From positions 310,001 through 374,000 of the forward strand of contig JANQKF010000033.1 of NCBI GenBank assembly GCA_028281285.1: a stretch of DNA of 64,000 bases, in the 5' to 3' direction. Position 1 is the first letter of the stretch. Each line of letters opens with the position of its first letter. The stretch is from Cyclobacteriaceae bacterium (lineage in GTDB: Bacteria > Bacteroidota > Bacteroidia > Cytophagales > Cyclobacteriaceae). The position numbers were made by a program, and so were the translations under genes. Under the pieces are notes generated by a model. That model saw only the letters and a program-made list of their open reading frames with translations. It searched no databases and was not told the origin of the DNA. Shown one piece after another: positions 8,943 to 16,392 of this stretch.

Positions 8943-9962
8943 ATGATCTACTTTCATAAGGATGATCTTGAGGAATTCGTGAGTCACCGAAAGGGAGAGA
9001 CACGAGTGGGTGAGCGCGTGCGAACACTAAGAAGAGGAGAGACCTTGAATGCACTTGGGCACTACCATAAGGAAGGTGCCAAATACTGCCTTGTGGGAAT
9101 TCCTGAAAGCATAGGGGCCATGGCTAACTATGGTAGGCGGGGAGCTGAGAAAAGTTGGAATGCCTTTTTACCTCGTTTTCTGAATGTTCAAAGTAACCGT
9201 TTCTTTGATGGAAAGGAGGTCTTAGTTCTTGGAAGCGTTGATACAAAGAAATTGCAAAAAAGAGCTGAGTCGCTTTCCGAAAAGACAGATTACTATCATA
9301 CCAAACTTCATATTATCTGTGCGGAACTGGATGAACTTGTTTCTCCAATTGTGGAGGCAATAATCAGAGCAAACATGGTCCCAATAATCATTGGAGGAGG
9401 CCACAACAACTCTTTTCCTATTCTCAGAGGTGTTTCTAAGGCATTAGGCAGGAAATGCGGAATTAATGCCATCAATTTGGACCCTCACGCCAATTTCAGG
9501 GCACTTGAAGGGCGGCATAGTGGCAATGCGATGTCTTATGCTAAAGAAACTGGTGTATTGTACAAATATTTTGCTTTTGGCCTTCATCAGTCTTACAATT
9601 CTGAAAACATGCTGCGACTCATGGATACCACCCGTAATGTGAAATACCAGTTTTTGGAGGACATTACCTATCTCGACAAGCACTTGATGTTGGCACTTGA
9701 TTACGTTCATGATGACCATGTGCCCTGTGGTCTGGAATTGGGTATGGATTCTATACGGAACATGCCCTCCAGTGCAGAAAAACCTTCGGGGTTTTCCCTT
9801 GAACAAGCTCGGCACTTTATTCGTAAAGGTGCTGAAAGTTTGGATGTAGCCTACTTGTACCTTTCGGAAGCCGCAGTAGTTGATTCAGGAGATGAACTGA
9901 TTGTTGGCAAATCACTTAGCTATCTTGTTATGGATTTTATGAAGTCGACTTCCCTGGCTTAG
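8943..9962 (+). CDS. Arginase-family protein, formimidoylglutamase-like, altered metal ligands
   Basis: A 339-residue ureohydrolase-fold protein, close in pattern to the Bacteroidota formimidoylglutamase-like group (motifs IIGGGHNNSFPILRG, LDPHANFR, EGRHSGNAMSYA, MDSIRNMPSS). Classical members use two manganese ions held by GGDH, DxHxD and DxD. Here H154 (GGGH), D180 and H182 are present, but the last aspartate of DxHxD is N184 and the first aspartate of DxD appears to be G267, leaving D269. If it is active, formiminoglutamate would give glutamate plus formamide, which fits the FtcD gene 1.2 kb away. The N-terminal 90 residues carry no motif I recognise. Start ATG 8943; it is divergent from the NtrC-type regulator and overlaps the next convergent gene by four bases. 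Confidence 0.75.
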   Translation: MIYFHKDDLEEFVSHRKGETRVGERVRTLRRGETLNALGHYHKEGAKYCLVGIPESIGAMANYGRRGAEKSWNAFLPRFLNVQSNRFFDGKEVLVLGSVDTKKLQKRAESLSEKTDYYHTKLHIICAELDELVSPIVEAIIRANMVPIIIGGGHNNSFPILRGVSKALGRKCGINAINLDPHANFRALEGRHSGNAMSYAKETGVLYKYFAFGLHQSYNSENMLRLMDTTRNVKYQFLEDITYLDKHLMLALDYVHDDHVPCGLELGMDSIRNMPSSAEKPSGFSLEQARHFIRKGAESLDVAYLYLSEAAVVDSGDELIVGKSLSYLVMDFMKSTSLA

Positions 9963-11056
9963 TTTCTAAGTATAGCCCTGACTTCGTCTAGAACTTCGGA
10001 TGCCGGAAATTTGCTGTTGTTGGTCATCAGAAACACAAATATTTCTTCTTCGGGATACCAGAAAAAGTCGGCATGAAGTATGTCGTTTCCTCCTGAATGC
10101 GAGACAGCAACAAGATCCTTACCATCATTTCGATAAAGTGCGAGCCAAGCATAGCTCTGGAAGCAAGTGATTGATTTTGGACTGCATTTGACATGAGGTT
10201 TGGTCAGTTTACTCAGCATTGATTCGGAGATCAGGTCATGATTTTTCATGGCGAGATACCATTTGTACATATCATCTAGATTAGTATGGAGACCGCCATT
10301 GCCAATAAGATTCCAGTAGTTGCCATTCGTTGTTTTAATTTTTTCATAAACCGTACCCCATTCCGAATTGCCGCGATATCCCACTGCGAGAGATTCAGAA
10401 TTCCAACTATGGAATTCATAGCCAGTATTGTGCATGCCTAGTGGTTTTAAAAAGTTAGACTGAATGTACTCCTCATAACTTGATCCGGAAATCTCCTCGA
10501 TGATATAGGCAAGTACTGTATAACCAATATTTGAATAGGATACTTTCTCTCCAGGTTTAAACCTGAGTCGTTGCTCTTTAAGCCGAAGAATAAAGTCCTC
10601 CCGTGAAATAACTCTAAAATCATTACCTACCAGTATCGACCCGAGACCAGACTGATGGGTGAGAAGCTGATGAATGGTTATTGATTGAAGTTTTGTATTT
10701 AAATCAGAGATAAACTTTGAAATAGGATCATTGAGATCAAGTTTTCCTTGCTCTTCAAGGTTCAAAATAGCCGTGGCAGTGAATGGTTTTGTAATCGAAC
10801 CAATAGTTGATATGGTAGTGGTACTGTAGGGAATCTTTCTGCTTCGGTTCGCGTAGCCATGCGCAACTTTCAAGGTGACTTCACCCTTTTCTTCAACGAT
10901 AATTGAACCAGAGAAACCTTTGGCTTGCTTTTGTTCCAATAGGTGATTGACTTTTCTGGCTTTCTCCCCCTTTAGTACCCGTAAGTCACTGGTTTGACCT
11001 GATAGATGCGGTGATAAGAGCAAGCACAACGATAGAAGAATAGTTGACCTGAACAT
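9959..11056 (-). CDS. Secreted serine hydrolase, beta-lactamase-like
   Basis: A 365-residue exported protein: signal peptide ending near LSGQ (residues 1-21), then a single serine-hydrolase domain with SxxK (S87-I-T-K90), YxN (Y174-S-N176) and a C-terminal HSGGND segment. Length is that of the minimal class C-like fold, without the extra C-terminal domain seen in the hydrolase at 1772-3112. Likely an esterase or peptidase in the periplasm; substrate unknown. The gene overlaps the arginase-like gene tail-to-tail by four bases. A TATATTTG element at 11081-11088 lies 25 bases upstream of the start, consistent with its own promoter. Confidence 0.85.
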   Translation of the reverse strand: MFRSTILLSLCLLLSPHLSGQTSDLRVLKGEKARKVNHLLEQKQAKGFSGSIIVEEKGEVTLKVAHGYANRSRKIPYSTTTISTIGSITKPFTATAILNLEEQGKLDLNDPISKFISDLNTKLQSITIHQLLTHQSGLGSILVGNDFRVISREDFILRLKEQRLRFKPGEKVSYSNIGYTVLAYIIEEISGSSYEEYIQSNFLKPLGMHNTGYEFHSWNSESLAVGYRGNSEWGTVYEKIKTTNGNYWNLIGNGGLHTNLDDMYKWYLAMKNHDLISESMLSKLTKPHVKCSPKSITCFQSYAWLALYRNDGKDLVAVSHSGGNDILHADFFWYPEEEIFVFLMTNNSKFPASEVLDEVRAILRN

Positions 11057-11080
11057 TGACCTGAATTTTTATTTCTTGTA

Positions 11081-11088
11081 CAAATATA
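11081..11088 (-). promoter_or_regulatory. -7 element for the serine hydrolase gene
   Basis: The minus strand reads TATATTTG, a perfect match to TAnnTTTG, 25 bases upstream of ATG 11056. No TTTG lies at the ideal 19-21 base distance, so the promoter is supported by one box only. Confidence 0.4.
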
Positions 11089-11172
11089 AAAGAAATATAT
11101 TTTTCATATATGTAAAACAAATGTTTTAGGTCTTTTACTTCATAAAAGAGGGGGTAAAGTCACCAGCAGAAT

Positions 11173-12861
11173 CTAAAGCTTGCCTTCGACCATCTCCATT
11201 ATTTCGGTCTCCTTTGCCTCGGCATCATTCAACACCTTCCGGGCTTTGGCAAGCATATCATCCACAAACGACTGATCTTTCAAACCTCCCGTATTGATTT
11301 TCACATTGAGGTAGGCACCTCGTACAGCGGTTCTCGCACAAAGCGCACCTACACCAGCATCTGAAATTGAGGCTTGCAGGCCATTTTCGGCCATGGCTTT
11401 CATCACTTCCATGGAATCACAGGCCGTTTGCATCACTTTGTATGGTATTTCAATGGCATATTTGGTGGCGTCCTGAATGGCTTGCGTTCGAGCCGCTTTC
11501 TCTTCCTCAGAACCTTTTGGTAATCCAAATGCCTCCATGATTTTATTGAAAGCATTGGTGTCTTCGTCCACCAGTCGGAGCAATTTTTTTCGGTATTCTT
11601 CGCCTTTTACAGCCCAATTCGAATATTCTTCCCATTTATCATCCCATCCTCGTTTATGAGCCGAAAGATTGGCCACCATGGTTCCTAAGGCCACGCCAAG
11701 AGTTCCTACATAAGCAGAAATCGATCCGCCTCCTGGTGCAGGAGACTCAGACGCTGTTTCATCTGAGAAAGCTGAGAGATCCATGTCAATCAACCGCTTA
11801 CCAGCCCCATTGCCTAGCATGTATTCTATGATGTTTTCTTCCGGAGTGAATGGTTTAAGGTCGTCAAGACCAAGGGATTTTACGGCAATTTTGATCTTCT
11901 CCTTTTCAGAAATACCTAGAGATCGATTTTGCTTGGTAAGAAAGTAATCAGCTGCATCAAGCATTGCTTTTAATGGCACCAGGCCTACTAATTCGGAACC
12001 TGTAATGCGCAAACCTCGAGCATCAGCTGCCTTACAGGTTTCATCGAATGCTTCATGCATTGAGGTGATATTGATGTTTGTGAGGTTATAGGAAATCTGG
12101 GCGATTCCATACTCTTCGATGTACCATCCAATTCCTTTTACTGCTTTCAACTTGCCCGGAATTCTGACGGGATCACCATTTTCATCTTCTACAATCTTGC
12201 CTGTAATAGGGTTACCTTCTCTTTTCACTCTTCCCGCCTCACGAATGTCAAAGGCAATGGCATTTGCCCTTCTTGTTGAGGTAGTATTCAAGTTGACATT
12301 GTATGCCACTAAGAAATCTCGTGCAGAAATGGCAGTGACTCCAGAAGTCTTGGCTTTTACAAACTCAGCAGGACCGAAGTCTGGTTTCCATTCCGGGTCG
12401 ACTAATTTTTCGGCCAGTGCTTCATATTCTCCTTTTCTTACTTCGGCCAGATTCTGTCGGAAAGGGGAGGTAGCGGCATTCTCATAGAAGTATCCGGGAA
12501 TTCCCAGCTCTTCACCTACTCGTTTACCCAACTTATGTGCATGAGCCGCAGTTTCTTCCATTGAAATTCCGGAGATAGGAACCAATGGACAAACATCGGT
12601 GGCACCAAATCGAGGGTGTTCCCCAGAATGTTTGCTCATATCAATGACTTCGGAAGCTTTCTTGATGACACGGAATGCTGCTTCAATCACCGGCTCCGGC
12701 TCCCCTACAAAGGTGATTACTGTTCTGTTGGTGGCTTTTCCAGGATCAACATCAAGGAGCTTGACTCCTTCTACGGTTTCCACTACATCGGTTACTGCCT
12801 TGATCTTCGCTTCATCTCGTCCCTCAGAAATATTGGGAACGCATTCGATTATTTGACGCAT
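11173..12861 (-). CDS. ftcD: Bifunctional glutamate formimidoyltransferase / formimidoyl-THF cyclodeaminase
   Basis: A 562-residue fused enzyme of histidine breakdown. The transferase half (about 1-330) moves the formimino group of formiminoglutamate to tetrahydrofolate; it carries CVPNISEGRD (7-16) and SGEHPRFGATDVCP (79-92) with H82, the position of the catalytic histidine in the pig enzyme. The cyclodeaminase half (about 355-562) begins with the glycine-rich SESPAPGGGS motif (371-380) and then releases ammonia to give methenyl-THF. Domain order and length match the animal FTCD, slightly longer than its 541 residues. Start ATG 12861; a TAGCTTTG -7 element lies at 12886-12893. No other hut gene is adjacent except the divergent arginase-like protein. 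Confidence 0.95.
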   Translation of the reverse strand: MRQIIECVPNISEGRDEAKIKAVTDVVETVEGVKLLDVDPGKATNRTVITFVGEPEPVIEAAFRVIKKASEVIDMSKHSGEHPRFGATDVCPLVPISGISMEETAAHAHKLGKRVGEELGIPGYFYENAATSPFRQNLAEVRKGEYEALAEKLVDPEWKPDFGPAEFVKAKTSGVTAISARDFLVAYNVNLNTTSTRRANAIAFDIREAGRVKREGNPITGKIVEDENGDPVRIPGKLKAVKGIGWYIEEYGIAQISYNLTNINITSMHEAFDETCKAADARGLRITGSELVGLVPLKAMLDAADYFLTKQNRSLGISEKEKIKIAVKSLGLDDLKPFTPEENIIEYMLGNGAGKRLIDMDLSAFSDETASESPAPGGGSISAYVGTLGVALGTMVANLSAHKRGWDDKWEEYSNWAVKGEEYRKKLLRLVDEDTNAFNKIMEAFGLPKGSEEEKAARTQAIQDATKYAIEIPYKVMQTACDSMEVMKAMAENGLQASISDAGVGALCARTAVRGAYLNVKINTGGLKDQSFVDDMLAKARKVLNDAEAKETEIMEMVEGKL

Positions 12862-12885
12862 ATGTGAGGTTTAAAAAATGATGAG

Positions 12886-12893
12886 CAAAGCTA
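12886..12893 (-). promoter_or_regulatory. -7 element for ftcD
   Basis: The minus strand reads TAGCTTTG, matching TAnnTTTG exactly, 25 bases upstream of the ftcD ATG. A -33 TTTG at the right spacing is not seen. Confidence 0.4.
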
Positions 12894-12927
12894 ATTATAA
12901 TCGCCCTTTTTACTATTCTGGTTGATA

Positions 12928-12953
12928 TAAAAAAAGGTGACCATTGTCACCTT
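12928..12953 (-). terminator. Rho-independent terminator after the cyclophilin gene
   Basis: On the minus strand AAGGTGAC-AATG-GTCACCTT is followed by a run of T (plus strand A-run 12928-12935). An 8-bp stem, four-base loop and seven or more T bases make a strong intrinsic terminator, 24 bases past the cyclophilin stop and upstream of the ftcD promoter. Confidence 0.85.
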
Positions 12954-12976
12954 CATATTTTCATTTGTTCTTAAAG

Positions 12977-13411
12977 CTAATCTTCAAAGACAACGATCTT
13001 TTCGATCTTGTCTCCTTGTCGGATATCATCAACCACATCGACTCCTTCAATCACTTTGCCAAAGCAAGTATGGTTTCTGTCCAAATGGGCTGTATTGGTT
13101 CTACTATGACATATAAAGAACTGAGATCCTCCAGTATTTCTTCCTGCATGCGCCATAGAGAGAACCCCTCGATCATGGTATTGATTTTCTCCATCCAATT
13201 CACAATTGATAGAATAGCCGGGGCCGCCCATTCCGGTTCCGTCTGGGCATCCACCTTGAATTACAAAATCAGGAATCACTCGATGGAAGGTTAAACCATC
13301 ATAAAATCCTTTTTTGGATAGGTCAACGAAGTTTTTGACTGTATTGGGAGCATCATTAGAGTAAAACTCAACTTTCATCAGTCCTTTTTCGGTATGAATT
13401 TCTGCCGTCAT
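12977..13411 (-). CDS. Peptidyl-prolyl cis-trans isomerase, cyclophilin type
   Basis: A 144-residue single cyclophilin domain that speeds proline isomerisation during protein folding. The core motifs FHRVIPDFVIQGG (catalytic arginine in FHR), GGSQFFI and HLDRNHTCFGKV are all present. It has no signal peptide and the short length typical of bacterial cytoplasmic PpiB. Start ATG 13411. It has its own predicted promoter (13434-13466) and a strong terminator (12928-12953), so it is a single-gene unit divergent from the DUF4442 gene. Confident on family; the specific clients are unknown. Confidence 0.95.
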   Translation of the reverse strand: MTAEIHTEKGLMKVEFYSNDAPNTVKNFVDLSKKGFYDGLTFHRVIPDFVIQGGCPDGTGMGGPGYSINCELDGENQYHDRGVLSMAHAGRNTGGSQFFICHSRTNTAHLDRNHTCFGKVIEGVDVVDDIRQGDKIEKIVVFED

Positions 13412-13433
13412 AATATGTGCTTAAATTGAGTCG

Positions 13434-13466
13434 CAAATCTAATGAATAATCCCAGCTATGTTCAAG
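13434..13466 (-). promoter_or_regulatory. Promoter of the cyclophilin gene
   Basis: On the minus strand CTTG (plus 13463-13466), a 21-base spacer and TAGATTTG (plus 13434-13441) match the Bacteroidota promoter with one mismatch in the -33 box. It ends 22 bases before the start ATG. The -33 box falls inside the first codons of the divergent DUF4442 gene. Confidence 0.6.
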
Positions 13467-13922
13467 CTTTCCGGAACCCAAAAACTGAAGTTGATTAGTT
13501 TCTACCCACCGTACCTTGGAGCGGGTATTCGACTTAAGTCAATTAGCGATGATTTTATGCGAGTCGAACTGCAGATGAAGCTCAGGTGGTGGAACAAGAA
13601 TTACGTGGGTACCCATTTCGGAGGATCCTTGTCTTCAATGGCCGACCCTTTCTACATGCTAATGTTGATCCAGATTTTAGGTAAAGGCTATATCGTTTGG
13701 GACAAGGCAAGTACCATTCGATTCAAAAAGCCGGGAAGGGGTACCGTGAAATGTGTGTTTGAACTTACTCCTGAACAAGTGGCTCAAATGAAAGCTGAAG
13801 TAGATGAGTTAGGTAAAAAGGATTTTCTTCTCCCGCTTTTTATCACTGATGAAGAGGGGGATGTGGTTTGTGAACTTGAAAAAGTCCTTTACGTACGGAA
13901 AAAGGATACTGTCAGGATTTGA
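13458..13922 (+). CDS. DUF4442 hotdog-fold protein
   Basis: A 154-residue protein with the pattern of DUF4442 thioesterase-like proteins: GAGIRLKSISDDFMRVELQM, then WWNKNYVGTHFGGSLSSMAD (about 46-65) and KASTIRFKKPGRGTV. The NKNxxGTHFGGxLxxMAD stretch corresponds to the active-site helix of hotdog thioesterases. No signal peptide. It probably acts on an acyl-CoA or acyl-ACP, but this family has little direct characterisation. The last 11 bases overlap the 3' end of the convergent MaoC-like gene, another hotdog-fold enzyme. Confidence 0.8.
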   Translation: MFKLSGTQKLKLISFYPPYLGAGIRLKSISDDFMRVELQMKLRWWNKNYVGTHFGGSLSSMADPFYMLMLIQILGKGYIVWDKASTIRFKKPGRGTVKCVFELTPEQVAQMKAEVDELGKKDFLLPLFITDEEGDVVCELEKVLYVRKKDTVRI

Positions 13923-14382
13923 TGAAATGGTAGAGGAAAATCATCTCACCGGTAAAAGCAGGCTTTGGATTGTCCTTAATTTCCAATCTAACGTTCAGTT
14001 GACATTTGGTGATCCCCCTGAGGTCAGCGAGAGAAGTCAATTTCACCTTCAAACGCACTTCATTATTTACGATGACCGGCTGGTTGAATTTTAATTTTTC
14101 AATACCATAGTTGATCATCATTTTAATGTTGCGGATATCAGCGATTTGCTCCCATAGATATGGAAGTATAGACAGTGTGAGATAGCCATGGGCGATGGTA
14201 TTTCCAAAAGCTCCTTCTGCTTTAGCCCGTTCAGGATCAGTATGGATCCATTGGTGATCAATCGTGGCTTCCGCAAAGGCATTAATCCTGTCCTGGTCAA
14301 TTTTCAGATAATCCGAAACTCCCAATTCCTGCCCTATATGTCGGGCAAATTCTTCATGGCTACCAATGATCAGTTTACTCAT
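13912..14382 (-). CDS. MaoC family dehydratase (enoyl-CoA hydratase-like)
   Basis: A 156-residue single-hotdog MaoC protein. The hydratase signature is visible: FAEATIDHQWIHTDPERA (about 36-53) carries the catalytic D/H pair, followed by GAFGNTIAHGYLTLS (57-71). Such enzymes hydrate trans-2-enoyl-CoA, giving the (R)-3-hydroxyacyl product, in fatty-acid or polyhydroxyalkanoate metabolism. Length fits the short single-domain class (PhaJ-like). Start ATG 14382. It follows dinB on the same strand after 65 bases and overlaps the DUF4442 gene tail-to-tail. Confidence 0.9.
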   Translation of the reverse strand: MSKLIIGSHEEFARHIGQELGVSDYLKIDQDRINAFAEATIDHQWIHTDPERAKAEGAFGNTIAHGYLTLSILPYLWEQIADIRNIKMMINYGIEKLKFNQPVIVNNEVRLKVKLTSLADLRGITKCQLNVRLEIKDNPKPAFTGEMIFLYHFIKS

Positions 14383-14447
14383 ACTTAGAATAATTGAACC
14401 TGCAATTTAAAACAAATAGTACACTTCTAACCTCAAAAAATGAGATG

Positions 14448-15512
14448 TCAAAAATTTAATGTGAGTTGCATTCCCTCATGTTCCTCTTCTTCAATGGTTT
14501 CCGATTCGAAATTTGAACATGTAATTCCAAGAAGTCTGACGCCTGAAGGAAAATCCTCCCAATGAATCTGTTCCAAAAGGTCAAAGCTATTGTCGAGCAG
14601 CGCATCATAGTTTGTGATCGGAGTTTCCAACGTTTTACTTCTGGTGATTTGCGTAAAATCCTTGAATTTGACTTTCAATGTTAATGTTTTACCGTAGGAT
14701 TCGGCTTTATCCAATCTGCGTATTACAGTTTGGGCGATTGGTTCTAATGCCATTTTCATATCGATGAGCTCCACCAGGTCATAGTTGAATGTGTTTTCCG
14801 CACCAAGTGACTTGCGAATTCTCTCAGGGTTGACAGGTCGATCGTCTTGGCCACGAACGATTTTGTAATAGAAGGAACCGGATTTACCAAAATTAGCTCT
14901 TAGGGCCTCCTCAGACCAAGACTTCAAATCAGCGCCTGTATTGATGCCTAACCGCTTCATTTTTTGAGCGGTGACTTTTCCGACTCCAAAAAACTTTTCT
15001 ATTTCCAGTTGTTCAAGAAATGTGATCACCTTATCAGGGCCAATCAATGTCATACCGTTGGGCTTGTGATAATCACTAGCCACTTTAGCAAGGAACTTAT
15101 TTACTGAAATTCCGGCAGATGCGGTCAGACCCGTTTTTGCAAGAATGTCTTTTCGGATCGCTTTGGCAATCAACGTAGCCGAAGGGATTCCTTTCTTATT
15201 GGATGTAACATCCAAATATGCCTCATCCAGAGATAATGGCTCTACCAGATCGGTATATTCGTGAAAGATACCCCTTATGACATCAGATACTTCTTTGTAT
15301 CGATCGAATCTGGGTCGAACGAAAATAATCGATGGACATTTATGATACGCAGTTTTTGATGGCATTGCCGATCTGACTCCAAACTTTCTGGCTTCATAGC
15401 TGGCAGCCGCTACTACTCCACGTTCTTGACTACCACCAACAGCTACAGGTTTGCCCTTTAATTCAGGATTGTCGTGTTGTTCTACCGATGCGTAAAATGC
15501 GTCCATATCCAC
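14448..15512 (-). CDS. dinB: DNA polymerase IV, Y family; start codon uncertain
   Basis: A Y-family translesion polymerase of at least 354 residues. Palm motifs are clear: DMDAFYASVEQ with the first metal-binding aspartate, and SLDEAYLD with the D-E pair; SxxYEARKFGV, GVGKVTAQKM (helix-hairpin-helix) and a little-finger domain follow. It copies past damaged bases. The coordinates use GTG 15510-15512, the only standard alternative start. The in-frame codons just upstream read RKIIHV, identical to the E. coli N-terminus RKIIHVDMD, so the true protein is longer, but between the in-frame stop at 15561-15563 and GTG there is no ATG, GTG or TTG. Either a rare start such as ATC or ATA is used, or the sequence has a small error here. 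Confidence 0.88.
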   Translation of the reverse strand: MDMDAFYASVEQHDNPELKGKPVAVGGSQERGVVAAASYEARKFGVRSAMPSKTAYHKCPSIIFVRPRFDRYKEVSDVIRGIFHEYTDLVEPLSLDEAYLDVTSNKKGIPSATLIAKAIRKDILAKTGLTASAGISVNKFLAKVASDYHKPNGMTLIGPDKVITFLEQLEIEKFFGVGKVTAQKMKRLGINTGADLKSWSEEALRANFGKSGSFYYKIVRGQDDRPVNPERIRKSLGAENTFNYDLVELIDMKMALEPIAQTVIRRLDKAESYGKTLTLKVKFKDFTQITRSKTLETPITNYDALLDNSFDLLEQIHWEDFPSGVRLLGITCSNFESETIEEEEHEGMQLTLNF

Positions 15513-15578
15513 ATGGATTATTTTTCGGGGCTGGTAAACGTCAGGAGCAGAATTGATGAATTAAATCTGGATTAAAGT

Positions 15579-15586
15579 TAACTTTG
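15579..15586 (+). promoter_or_regulatory. -7 element upstream of the small membrane protein gene
   Basis: TAACTTTG matches TAnnTTTG exactly and lies 26 bases before GTG 15613. The -33 box is poor (TTGA about 22 bases upstream), so this is tentative. Confidence 0.3.
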
Positions 15587-15612
15587 ATTAATAAACTTTG
15601 TTGTTTTTAGAA

Positions 15613-15810
15613 GTGAAGCGATCTAAGAAAATATTTGTTATTGTTGGTGTGTTATTCATAATCGGCACGCTGGTGGCACTGTGGGATATTTCAAGAAAAA
15701 CCACATTTCCGGGCTCCAAGAAACATTTGAAGGAATCCGTAGCACCTTCTGAGGATGACAAATCTGATACAACCAAGATCGATACATCAATTAACAGTGA
15801 GAAGGAATAG
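15613..15810 (+). CDS. Small single-span membrane protein
   Basis: A protein of about 65 residues from GTG 15613: basic start (KRSKK), one hydrophobic helix (IFVIVGVLFIIGTLVALW, about 6-23), then a hydrophilic tail rich in Lys, Asp, Glu and Ser. An upstream TTG at 15598 would add five residues. I do not recognise a family. It ends one base before the ATG of the DUF2452 gene, so the two are very likely co-transcribed and perhaps translationally coupled. Real coding status is supported by the membrane-then-charged-tail design and the tight junction, not by a known domain. Confidence 0.6.
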   Translation: MKRSKKIFVIVGVLFIIGTLVALWDISRKTTFPGSKKHLKESVAPSEDDKSDTTKIDTSINSEKE

Positions 15811-15811
15811 C

Positions 15812-16282
15812 ATGACTAAAGGAGAAAAGAATGGGAAGAAAGTAGATCTGGATTCAGTGGATTTGGACAAAATGGAAGAGCTTACTACTGAGAATCCTGG
15901 TTTGATTGAGTATGCTCATACGCTGGGATCGGCTTTGGTCAAACCTGAGGATCAAGGCAAAATCAAGGCTAGGGCTGTTGCTGCAATGCATGAGCAGACC
16001 GATATGCAGGTCAAGCAAATTTTCGATCAAATGAAACTGTTGGCCAACCAGGCAAACGAGATCAAAAAGAGGGTGGAAGTGTCCGAAAGAATCTACCGGT
16101 CAAAGATGAGCTTTGAACCCTTGATTGGCAAGACCTATTATCTCTACGAGAGGGAAGACGATACCGATTTACTTTCGCTGATTGCTCCTTCAGAATGGGG
16201 GAGATCAAAGTCCTTTTCCAAATTTGTTGCAGAGGTAAAACTTTTAGCAGATCATACCTGGGAGGTAAAATCTGAAGAATAA
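15812..16282 (+). CDS. DUF2452 domain protein
   Basis: A 156-residue soluble protein. The pattern ENPGLIEYAHTLGSALVKPED, then QIFDQMKLLANQANEIKKRV and FEPLIGKTYYLYERED followed by SLIAPSEWG matches the DUF2452 family, found in Bacteroidota and some eukaryotes, of unknown function. The first half is helical and probably coiled-coil; the C-terminal half holds the conserved YYLY and PSEWG segments. Start ATG 15812 is preceded by AGAAGGA; frames open further upstream overlap the small membrane protein and are not family-like. A palindromic hairpin follows six bases after the stop. Confidence 0.78.
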   Translation: MTKGEKNGKKVDLDSVDLDKMEELTTENPGLIEYAHTLGSALVKPEDQGKIKARAVAAMHEQTDMQVKQIFDQMKLLANQANEIKKRVEVSERIYRSKMSFEPLIGKTYYLYEREDDTDLLSLIAPSEWGRSKSFSKFVAEVKLLADHTWEVKSEE

Positions 16283-16287
16283 AAAAT

Positions 16288-16307
16288 GTCCCGATCACGA
16301 TCGGGAC
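16288..16307 (+). terminator. Hairpin after the DUF2452 gene
   Basis: GTCCCGAT-CACG-ATCGGGAC is a perfect 8-bp stem with a four-base loop, six bases past the stop codon. The downstream sequence is T-rich but interrupted (TTGCTTAGTTCTT), so termination is likely but not certain. Confidence 0.6.
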
Positions 16308-16392
16308 TTGCTTAGTTCTTATAAAAAAGTAGAGTGTTAATTCTTTAACGGTCGCAAGGTACATTAATTACCCCTCACAATAAAATCTTCCT

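Noticed and set aside
1772-11056. Antibiotic-resistance beta-lactamases
   Set aside because: The SxxK/YxN proteins belong to the broad serine-hydrolase family typical of Bacteroidota; sequence and context (peptidases) give no support for lactam hydrolysis.
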